Shown here: positions 17,974 through 24,440 of the stretch, in pieces
Layout: each line of letters starts with the position of its first letter
Numbering within the stretch: the first letter of the stretch is position 1
From: Pseudoalteromonas sp. GCY
Lineage (GTDB): Bacteria > Pseudomonadota > Gammaproteobacteria > Enterobacterales > Alteromonadaceae
Direction of reading: 5' to 3'
Length of the DNA: 64,000 bases
Assembly (NCBI RefSeq): GCF_016695175.1
Contig: NZ_CP068023.1
Coordinates: 546,501 to 610,500 of the forward strand
Notes under the pieces: model-generated
Told to the model about the DNA's origin: nothing
Database searches by the model: none
Seen by the model: only the letters and a program-made list of their open reading frames with translations
Program-made: the position numbers and the translations under genes

Positions 17974-18771
17974 TTATTCCTTTTGCAACCAGTCAATTGA
18001 CATCCCTAAAGGTGGAACAGACTTGTATAAGTTATTCAGTGCGTCTGTTAATTTTTGCGGATCAGGTATTATGTATGTGTCGGTCATATCATCGCTTACA
18101 TGGCCTATAGCCATTTGTATAACGTCATACGGCACGCCTGCGTCAGACAGTAAGCTGGCTGTGCTTTTTCTCCCTGAGTGGCTTGAGCCTTGCTTGAAGC
18201 CGCAGCTCTTAAACAGGTTTCTAACGTAATTCTCCATACTGCTACAGACTAGCGTTTCTTTTTGCCCGTCTTTGGTTTGATACCTTTTTACGTTAAACGA
18301 CAGAGTTACCCAGCGCTTCCCGCTTCTAGCTAAAAATAAAGGGCTGTCGCCATTTAAACCACCATAACTACCATCACTTGATAACATGGCTTTATCCGCT
18401 ATGCGCTTGTCACGCCACGACCAAATTGCCTTACGTTGCTGTTTTAATACTAAAGCGCAATCACGACTTTGACCTGTTTTGGTGTACTTAGCTTTCATTC
18501 TGAAAATTGATTTAAGCTCCCCTGAATGAGTAAATACATCTTTAACTTTAAGATGGCAAGTCTCACCAATGCGCGTTAGCGAGCCGAACAAAAACCAAAT
18601 TAATGCAACGTTTCTCTCAGCTGTCTCACCTCGATTCGCATTAGCCAAGATGTGTTTTAGCTGCGCTTTACTCTCTATTTTACCCGCACCTTTTTTGCTT
18701 GCTTCTAATCGCTTCACAGCATCAGAAACTGGCCTTTTTCGCATTGGCTTATGACCTTTTGTAAATGGCAT
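17974..18771 (-). CDS. Tyrosine recombinase/integrase
   Basis: The catalytic domain is complete: Arg in SLTRIGETCHL, HxxR as HSGRKSTASLLSDAG, then IGHVSDDMTDTY with the second His and the Tyr nucleophile. The open frame begins at a TTG at 18792; I chose the ATG at 18771 (MPFTKGHKP, 265 residues). The N-terminal arm-binding and core-binding region is short compared with phage integrases of 350-400 residues, so the protein may be a minimal integrase or lack its arm domain. It heads the four-gene island operon. Such enzymes integrate and excise elements at att sites. Confidence 0.88.
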   Translation of the reverse strand: MPFTKGHKPMRKRPVSDAVKRLEASKKGAGKIESKAQLKHILANANRGETAERNVALIWFLFGSLTRIGETCHLKVKDVFTHSGELKSIFRMKAKYTKTGQSRDCALVLKQQRKAIWSWRDKRIADKAMLSSDGSYGGLNGDSPLFLARSGKRWVTLSFNVKRYQTKDGQKETLVCSSMENYVRNLFKSCGFKQGSSHSGRKSTASLLSDAGVPYDVIQMAIGHVSDDMTDTYIIPDPQKLTDALNNLYKSVPPLGMSIDWLQKE

Positions 18772-18873
18772 ATAACACCCGAACAGCACCAAATTCCAAT
18801 ATAGATGATATTTTAGTCTATAAAATTCACATGCGCCGTGTTTTGGGGTGATATTGGAAATGTCATTTGGAGT

Positions 18874-18896
18874 GCAAAGGCTTAATCAGCCTTTGC
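18874..18896. terminator. Strong hairpin without T-run
   Basis: GCAAAGGCT and AGCCTTTGC form a perfect 9-bp stem with loop TAATC. It sits 18 nt beyond the end of the small ORF and upstream of the integrase. It could end the Fur-controlled transcript or serve as a recombinase-related site. The lack of a U-run argues against simple intrinsic termination. Confidence 0.4.
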
Positions 18897-18913
18897 AATT
18901 TGATAGACTAAAT

Positions 18914-19040
18914 TTAATTGAAGAATGCCTCTAGCAGCTCTCGGATCAACCAAGAAGCTATTCCTTGCTTGAAACCTTTTTGAAAGTCATTTTTCGTTGT
19001 TTTGTTATCACTAGTTTTTTTGTTGCTAATTTTGGACATC
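18914..19040 (-). pseudogene. Tiny ORF interrupted at an A8 run
   Basis: AGGAG seven bases before an ATG at 19040 starts MSKISNKKN and then a stop. If the A8 run (19015-19022 on the plus strand as T8) were read as A7, translation would continue in another frame as TSDNKTTKNDFQKGFKQGIA, then SWLIRELLEAFFN and a stop at 18914, about 41 residues in all. The tail looks like an amphipathic helix. This may be a homopolymer error, a decayed gene or a product made by slippage. I do not know its function. Confidence 0.4.
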
Positions 19041-19287
19041 TTACGACTCCTATATTTATTTTTATATGATCCTAGAGCCAGCATCTACTTCAATACTTAA
19101 GCTGTGTACTAACACTAACAAAACCCATGTTGGACATAATGTTGAATTAGAATGAATATGGAATTGCACGCAGCAGAAAACCGCAATTCTTTAGTAAGAC
19201 AGCAGTAAAAATATAAACATGAGATTGGTTTTTCTAGGAGTGAATGAAACGACTTATTTATTTTAGTTTTTGTCGATTCATAATTTT

Positions 19288-19315
19288 ATTATAACATAAT
19301 GAGAATCATTTGCAA
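19288..19315 (-). promoter_or_regulatory. Sigma-70 promoter overlapped by a Fur box
   Basis: On the minus strand TTGCAA (19315-19310) and TATAAT (19293-19288) are separated by 16 bp. The spacer and -35 region coincide with 19295-19313, CATAATGAGAATCATTTGC, which matches 15 of 19 positions of the Fur consensus GATAATGATAATCATTATC. Transcription would start near 19281 and run towards the small ORF and the integrase operon. Iron-dependent repression is inferred. Confidence 0.6.
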
Positions 19316-19425
19316 TAATGCTTAATTTCTTGCATACAAGAGTATTCCACCACTAACTCGCATTTAGACGTAGAATATAGAATTAATGAAGGTGTTTTTG
19401 ACGCGGCAGTAGCTCTGGAAAGGTT

Positions 19426-19447
19426 GTCGTGCTAAAGCACGACCTAC
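19426..19447 (-). repeat. Solitary REP element with perfect stem
   Basis: On the minus strand GTAGG leads into GTCGTGC-TTTA-GCACGAC, a perfect 7-bp stem with a TTTA loop. The head and loop match the REP-type repeats in arrays A-C, but the stem sequence differs. It lies just past the 3' end of the GntR gene and may serve as its terminator. Confidence 0.7.
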
Positions 19448-19453
19448 GGGGAC

Positions 19454-19469
19454 GGGGGTTACACGCCTT
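19454..19469. repeat. Right copy of island-flanking direct repeat
   Basis: GGGGGTTACACGCCTT overlaps the last codons and stop of the GntR gene and matches 15424-15439 at 15 of 16 positions. If these are att sites, the element used the 3' end of the GntR gene as its target. Confidence 0.4.
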
Positions 19470-20151
19470 CAACAATCATTTCTATGGCGTCATGGAGCCA
19501 ATATTCAATATTGTAATCCACCAGTGCTTGCTCGGCGTCATAGCGGGCGCGCAGTACCTTTAAACAAGGCGCGCCGCTGTTCTTTTCTAATTTGTCGGCA
19601 ACGTCATCGGGTAGTACGGTGACGCTTATTACACACTGTTCAAAGCTGACGTCAACTTGGTAGTGGGTCGACATCACATCTGTGATTGAACCATCCAGCG
19701 GTTGGTTGTGCAAGTCGGCAAAACGTTCGGCTGCACAATAGATCTGTTCCATCATTATTGCGCGACTATCTAACGCGCGTACTCGGGTTAGTTCATACAC
19801 CGGCTGGCCGTCAAAATGAGAGTGGCTAAACTCAGGCTCTGTGGAAGGGGCATTAATTGCCACTACTTGAGTTGTTGGTGTAAAGCCTTGTTCAATGGCA
19901 AGGTGGTTAAAGTTCACTTTTTTAGCTGGATGCCATTTGAGTTTTTCGGGGGTGACAAACCAGCCACGACGCTTTTGGCTAAAGATAAGTCCTTCGGCTT
20001 CTAGTCGTGCTAGGGCTTCACGGACAGTGATCCGTGTTGAGCTAAATGTTTCTTGCAGCGCACGCTCTGAAGGCAATTTGGCACCGGGCGTCATGCTGCC
20101 AGCGGCTAGCAGCGCTTGGATATGGTTTCGAATACGTTGATAAAGCAGCAT
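19459..20151 (-). CDS. phnR: GntR/HutC-family regulator of phosphonate utilisation
   Basis: 230 residues: a winged-helix GntR domain (~1-70, GAKLPSERALQETFSSTRIT and REALARLEAEGLIFSQKRRGWF) and a UTRA ligand-binding domain (~88-225). HutC-subfamily members bind GTNTANAC palindromes, and three such sites occur before phnW, the TonB receptor and the MFS-phnX operon. The ligand is probably AEP or a pathway intermediate; this is inferred from context. No Shine-Dalgarno is visible before the ATG, and the predicted PhoB-dependent start is very close, so the message may be almost leaderless. It follows the HD gene by 80 nt. The symbol is assigned by context. Confidence 0.85.
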   Translation of the reverse strand: MLLYQRIRNHIQALLAAGSMTPGAKLPSERALQETFSSTRITVREALARLEAEGLIFSQKRRGWFVTPEKLKWHPAKKVNFNHLAIEQGFTPTTQVVAINAPSTEPEFSHSHFDGQPVYELTRVRALDSRAIMMEQIYCAAERFADLHNQPLDGSITDVMSTHYQVDVSFEQCVISVTVLPDDVADKLEKNSGAPCLKVLRARYDAEQALVDYNIEYWLHDAIEMIVEGV

Positions 20152-20173
20152 AATTGAGTCGATAAAACCTTTT

Positions 20174-20202
20174 GTGACAAGCTTACTATCGTTTTATGAC
20201 AG
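20174..20202 (-). promoter_or_regulatory. Pho box-like repeats before the GntR gene
   Basis: On the minus strand CTGTCAT, four bases, CGATAGT, four bases, TTGTCAC. The outer two copies fit the PhoB half-site well and the middle one weakly, all in 11-bp phase. They sit 23 nt upstream of the regulator's ATG. Confidence 0.6.
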
Positions 20203-20231
20203 GATAAATAGACTTGTAAATTCAGATTGGC

Positions 20232-20780
20232 CTAACTCGCCAAATAGGCTTCTATCTGGCTAAACCAATAACTACTAGGCAAAACGGCTAAACTCGGATC
20301 TTTCCCTAAATCATCAAAACGACGCAGCGTGATAATGGCGTCCAATTCAGGCAGCTTGGAGAATGCCGAAAGTTCTTCGGGGCTCATTTTTCCGCCTTGT
20401 CTTGTTAGTGTTAATTGGCTGGCAGGAGAGAGCGTTTGGTAATACTCCTCATCCATACTGACCAGATAGCGTTTCGCATCTACGTGTTTGCGCACCAGTA
20501 TTGTCACCGCGCGGTCAAAACCAAGTTGAGTTAAATGATCAGCCCCTAAATCGCCATGATTGCTATATCCTTGTGGGGTAAAGTCCAGGTTCTTCTGAGA
20601 CTGAGCAACAAAATGGCCAATATCATGTAAAAATGCAGCGATTTGGGTCGCTTGATCATAACCACTTTCTTTCGCGAGGGTGGCGCATTGCTCGGCATGG
20701 TAAATTTGGCTGCATGCCTCGTCATAGGTCGCGTGACCATATTGCTCGAATAGCTGTTTTATTTGTGCAATGGCATTCAC
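20232..20780 (-). CDS. Phosphonate-locus HD-domain protein
   Basis: 182 residues with an HD-type metal site: EACSQIYHAEQC supplies the first His, FLHDIGHF (His52-Asp53) the HD pair, and HGDLGADHL and VRKHVDAKRY further ligands. Proteins of this type recur in phosphonate degradation loci and are usually named phosphonate degradation-associated HDIG proteins. They are related to PhnZ-like HD oxygenases and phosphohydrolases. Whether this one is an oxygenase is not clear: the Tyr/Glu gating residues of PhnZ cannot be judged from sequence alone. It overlaps the FAD oxidoreductase gene by 4 nt. Confidence 0.8.
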   Translation of the reverse strand: MNAIAQIKQLFEQYGHATYDEACSQIYHAEQCATLAKESGYDQATQIAAFLHDIGHFVAQSQKNLDFTPQGYSNHGDLGADHLTQLGFDRAVTILVRKHVDAKRYLVSMDEEYYQTLSPASQLTLTRQGGKMSPEELSAFSKLPELDAIITLRRFDDLGKDPSLAVLPSSYWFSQIEAYLAS

Positions 20781-22195
20781 TTTATATACTCCTGCTTCAC
20801 GTTCGGATCTAATTTTGCTGCGCTGCCACTAAGCTTGCTAAGCCAAACATCGAGTTTATGCGGTGGCGTGTTGTTATCCTCTGCGCTTTCTTTACGGCGA
20901 ATGGCATTTCTCACCATTAAGGCCCCCGCGGTGCGAAATGGCTCGACGGGAAACTGTTTAAGCGTTTGGTTGACCAAGGCGCAGTGACGCCAGTCGTTAT
21001 GTTGATTAAGCAGTAGACTCGCTAAGATTTGTCCACCTAAATAGGATTGCACCACGCCGTTGCCTGAGTAACCGCTGCCATAAAACACATTAGCTTGACC
21101 ATTTAAATGACCAAAGAAAGGCATGCCAGAGACACTTCGGTCTGAGGGGCCGGTCCAGGTTCTTTCTATCTCGAGCTGGTGATGTGCAAAAAAATGGCTA
21201 AATGAGCGTTCAAGAATGGCTTGATAACGGCTAGCGCGGTGAAAGGTGTCTCTCACTTGGTTATTGAAACTAAAATAATTCCCGCCTTTGCCAAGCATTA
21301 ATCGACCGCTTGAGGTAGTGCGGTAGTAATTCACAAAAATGCGAGCATCAATCACCGGAGCGCCGTGGTTTAGCCTCATTGCCGCAAGCTTTTCAGGTGC
21401 TGGTGTGGTGATCGCCATATCGCTCGAAACCAACACCACGCTGCGAGAAAATTGCGGCAATAAGCTTGGCAGCCAAGCGTTAACCGCAAATACTAGCTGA
21501 TTGGCTCTGATCTCACCTTTGTCTGTGGTAATGGTTAGCGTGTCTTGGCCTTGGTGCTTTAGGTAGCGGGTGTGTTCAAATACCTTGACCCCAAGGGTTT
21601 TTGCCACCTTCATCAGTCCACGCACAAGCTTGGCGGGTTGAACACTACCGGCATGGGGGGAGTAAATTCCAGCAAGGTTGGCATTAGAGCCGGTTGCTTG
21701 CAACTGCGCTTTATCCAGAGTTTGCCACGCATTAAGCTGGTGTTGCTCGAGTAGGGTGGTAATGGGGCCAAAGGCATTACGCTGGCTGTGATTTGAAGCC
21801 GTATAGTAAGTACCATCAACGCGGCAATCACATTCAATCTCGTGCTTGCTGGTAAAGGCTTTAATATCATGAACGGCCTGCTCCGACTGGCGCACTAAAA
21901 AGCAGGCTTGTTCTAGGCCAAACTCTTTAATTAAGCTGGCAAACTTGGTCGACCATGTCAGCATGGCACCGCCATTACGACCCGAAGCACCTTGTCCACA
22001 GAGGTCTTTTTCAATAATGGCGATATTAAGTTCAGGTTTTTGCTTTTTCAGCGTTATGGCTGTCCAAAGGCCAGTAAAGCCACCACCTATGATACAAACT
22101 TGGGTATCTAACGCGCCATGAGGCGGCGCGCTTGCTGCGACTTCAATATCGGCTTGAGTGATTGCTTCATCAAACCAAAAAGGCTGAAAATGCAT
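20777..22195 (-). CDS. FAD-dependent oxidoreductase (DAO family)
   Basis: 472 residues. The dinucleotide-binding motif CIIGGGFTGLWTA is at ~34-46, then EKDLCGQGASGRNGGAMLTW. The C-terminal GxGYSGNGVVQSYLGGQ closes the FAD site. It belongs to the DadA/glycine-oxidase-like DAO family. Homologues are recurrent accessory enzymes of AEP clusters, and some are reported to oxidise AEP or N-methyl-AEP to phosphonoacetaldehyde. That role fits here because it lies between phnX and the HD gene, overlapping phnX by one base (TAATG). The substrate remains an inference. Confidence 0.85.
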   Translation of the reverse strand: MHFQPFWFDEAITQADIEVAASAPPHGALDTQVCIIGGGFTGLWTAITLKKQKPELNIAIIEKDLCGQGASGRNGGAMLTWSTKFASLIKEFGLEQACFLVRQSEQAVHDIKAFTSKHEIECDCRVDGTYYTASNHSQRNAFGPITTLLEQHQLNAWQTLDKAQLQATGSNANLAGIYSPHAGSVQPAKLVRGLMKVAKTLGVKVFEHTRYLKHQGQDTLTITTDKGEIRANQLVFAVNAWLPSLLPQFSRSVVLVSSDMAITTPAPEKLAAMRLNHGAPVIDARIFVNYYRTTSSGRLMLGKGGNYFSFNNQVRDTFHRASRYQAILERSFSHFFAHHQLEIERTWTGPSDRSVSGMPFFGHLNGQANVFYGSGYSGNGVVQSYLGGQILASLLLNQHNDWRHCALVNQTLKQFPVEPFRTAGALMVRNAIRRKESAEDNNTPPHKLDVWLSKLSGSAAKLDPNVKQEYIK

Positions 22196-23004
22196 TACGG
22201 GCGCTCTCCACGGGCGATACGAGCAGAAATATCCACCAAAACCATTTCGATATCAGTCAGTGAATCAATCACATAATGCGCACCTGCCTCGCCAAGCTGC
22301 TGATAAGCGCTCAGTGAGCGTGCACTTTGCTCTTCGTGACCGAGCGCAGTCCATTCTTCTTCGCTAAGCCCCACCGCATTACCCGTTAAAGCAAGTCCAA
22401 CGGTCCACATGCCGGCATTTAATCCCTCGCTTATTCCCGGCGCGGAGTCATCGACTTTTATGCATCCTGATACGCGATTAATTCCAAGTCGTTGTACATT
22501 TTCTAACGCCATCCAAGGGCCAGGGCGAGAGCCTGCCGCACATTCATCACTGGCAACCACACAATCTGGCTGATAACCATAATCGGCAGCAGCAGGCACT
22601 AATACGTCCATCACAGGCTTGGGATACCCAGAACAACTGCCAATCTTAACGCCTTGTTGTTGCAAACGTTTGATCACCGCAAGCACGCCCGGAATGGGGG
22701 CAGCTCGGTCGGCGACTTTTGCTTGTTGAAGCGGCATAAAGGTTTGATAAATATGGTCAACATCTGCCGTACTCGGTGCCTGACCAAATTGCGTTATCCA
22801 GCGGGTGCGGACGCTGTCCATTTGTAGCAAGGTATTAATGTGATCCCATTTGCCCATTCCCATCGGGCCGCGCGCTTCAGCCAAGGAAATATCAAATTGA
22901 TACGCCTGCTTAAATGCTTCAACAAAAATACTGGTGGGAGCAATCGAACCATAGTCGACTACAGTACCTGCCCAATCCAAAATTAACGCTTCAATGTGTT
23001 TCAT
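22195..23004 (-). CDS. phnX: Phosphonoacetaldehyde hydrolase (phosphonatase)
   Basis: HAD-family enzyme of 269 residues, the normal PhnX length. The nucleophile is Asp10 in LILDWAGT and the Schiff-base lysine is Lys52 in GPMGMGKWDHI, which distinguishes PhnX from other HAD proteins. Later motifs are GSCSGYP and IKVDDSAPGISEGLNAGMW. It hydrolyses phosphonoacetaldehyde to acetaldehyde and phosphate, completing AEP breakdown after PhnW. It starts 13 nt after the MFS gene and is coupled to the FAD enzyme downstream. Confidence 0.96.
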   Translation of the reverse strand: MKHIEALILDWAGTVVDYGSIAPTSIFVEAFKQAYQFDISLAEARGPMGMGKWDHINTLLQMDSVRTRWITQFGQAPSTADVDHIYQTFMPLQQAKVADRAAPIPGVLAVIKRLQQQGVKIGSCSGYPKPVMDVLVPAAADYGYQPDCVVASDECAAGSRPGPWMALENVQRLGINRVSGCIKVDDSAPGISEGLNAGMWTVGLALTGNAVGLSEEEWTALGHEEQSARSLSAYQQLGEAGAHYVIDSLTDIEMVLVDISARIARGERP

Positions 23005-23017
23005 ATTGCTAAGACTC

Positions 23018-24355
23018 CTAGCTAGGAATTGCCGTAGCGCGTACTTGCGTTGACGCCTTATGTGGTCGCTTTAATTTCACGGCAAAATAAATAATTGAGC
23101 TCACTACCAGGGCGCTTGCGATAAACGCCACCCAATAGCAAGCCATGGTAAAAAAGTGCAGCCAGCTGAGCTCAGGTGTGGCAAAAGTTTTATAGAGCAA
23201 AATGCCCACTGAGCCGATGTAGCCCGCCGAATCCGCCAGATAAATCAAAAAACCGGCGTTCGCAGTCGAGCCAACCGCTGAGATCATGCGGTCAAACAAA
23301 AAGCAGTTATAGGGGATATAACTGATATAAAGACCAGCCCCCAGCAGTACCATCCAAGTTTTAGGATCGAGACTTTGGGTTTGGTATAAATAGGTGCTGC
23401 CAGCCAGCAGTATAGCCCCCAGTAAGACAAAGCCATGATTGGCAAAAAATGCGATGCGGTTATTTTTAATTAACACCAAAGCGGCAAGCGCAATGAGTAC
23501 GATAAAGGCGATGCGGATCCCAGCATAAGCAAAAATCGCGGGTTCTTGCCCATAACCTAAGGCCTGCCAGATCTCGGCTGAGAAGTTATCTCTAAAGTCA
23601 CGAAAGCCAGTAAAGAGTAAAAAGCTAAGCACCAGTACGGTTATTCCAAACCAATACTGTTTAAAAAACGCCAGCCGGGCTTTGCCATCCATTGGCGCGC
23701 GCTTTTGTCGTAATTGTTCATCCTCTTGTGTAGGTTCAGGAATGCTATTAAGACAAGCAACGCTGAGTACAAGCAGCGGCAGAAAAATCGCTCCGGTTGC
23801 CGCTGGCATCCACAGTTCAGGCACATTGAGTTCACTCACCAGCCATTTGCCCACAGTTCTGACCAATCCTGAGGCTAGAATAAAAGTCACGCTGAGTACC
23901 GCACCTAAGATTTCGGTGGTTTTACGACCTTCTAAAAAGCTAAAAACCAGCCCCCAGATCATGCCAAGGGAGAGACCATTGGCAAATAGCCAAACCAGAT
24001 TCCAGCCCGTAGGAGTAACGGCAAATAGCACCAGTGCGAGCTCGGCGGCTAAAATCATGGCCAAAATCGCACGGCCGCGATAATGATGCTGCATTTCAGC
24101 AATCACTTTAACGCCGATAAATTTCGCGCATAGGTAGCCAAACACTTGCGATAGGATCAGGGCAATTTTAAAGCTAACAACCCAACTTGGGTCATCAAAG
24201 GCTTCATAGGTATTGACCGAAAATGGCTTACGAAAGGCGTACATACAAAAGTAAGTCATAAACGCACTGGTTGCGGCAAATAGCACAAAGCCGATACCTT
24301 GGGCGTCTTTTAGCCAGCGCGGGCGGGCGTTAAATAGTGTGATCTGCAACATCAT
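23018..24355 (-). CDS. MFS-type transporter (DUF5690-like), probable phosphonate permease
   Basis: 445 residues with about twelve membrane helices and a charged central loop (~205-230), the MFS layout. MYAFRKPFSVNTYE and YIPYNCFLFDRMI are features I associate with DUF5690-type MFS proteins. It is first in the operon MFS-phnX-FAD-HD, preceded by GAGGA and by a GntR-type palindrome. Inner-membrane import of AEP or a related phosphonate is the most economical role, because no ABC phosphonate transporter is present. Function is inferred from context. Confidence 0.75.
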   Translation of the reverse strand: MMLQITLFNARPRWLKDAQGIGFVLFAATSAFMTYFCMYAFRKPFSVNTYEAFDDPSWVVSFKIALILSQVFGYLCAKFIGVKVIAEMQHHYRGRAILAMILAAELALVLFAVTPTGWNLVWLFANGLSLGMIWGLVFSFLEGRKTTEILGAVLSVTFILASGLVRTVGKWLVSELNVPELWMPAATGAIFLPLLVLSVACLNSIPEPTQEDEQLRQKRAPMDGKARLAFFKQYWFGITVLVLSFLLFTGFRDFRDNFSAEIWQALGYGQEPAIFAYAGIRIAFIVLIALAALVLIKNNRIAFFANHGFVLLGAILLAGSTYLYQTQSLDPKTWMVLLGAGLYISYIPYNCFLFDRMISAVGSTANAGFLIYLADSAGYIGSVGILLYKTFATPELSWLHFFTMACYWVAFIASALVVSSIIYFAVKLKRPHKASTQVRATAIPS

Positions 24356-24374
24356 AGGATCCTCGGTAATTCGA

Positions 24375-24397
24375 GGGCAATCCTTTGTGGATTGCCC
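24375..24397. terminator. Intercistronic hairpin between receptor and MFS genes
   Basis: GGGCAATCC and GGATTGCCC form a perfect 9-bp stem with a five-base loop, 19 nt before the MFS ATG. There is no T-run. It may separate receptor from permease expression by attenuation or by mRNA stabilisation. Confidence 0.5.
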
Positions 24398-24402
24398 GTC
24401 AA

Positions 24403-24416
24403 CCGGTGTATACCAA
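24403..24416. promoter_or_regulatory. GntR/HutC-type operator before the MFS-phnX operon
   Basis: CCGGTGTATACCAA has the GTNTANAC core read in either direction with one deviation from GTMTAKAC. It lies about 48 nt upstream of the MFS start and resembles the sites before phnW and the receptor gene. Confidence 0.55.
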
Positions 24417-24440
24417 TCGGCTTAATCAAGTGAATTGGTA

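Larger units (their letters stand above)
18793..19458. other. Island-edge intergenic region
   Basis: This 666-bp stretch holds no convincing full-length gene. It contains a 9-bp hairpin (18874-18896), a tiny interrupted ORF (18914-19040), an inverted repeat GAATTGC/GCAATTC (19161-19189), a Fur-box-covered promoter reading leftward (19288-19315) and a solitary REP hairpin (19426-19447). It looks AT-rich. These sites lie between the integrase promoter side and the 3' end of the GntR gene. Confidence 0.6.
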
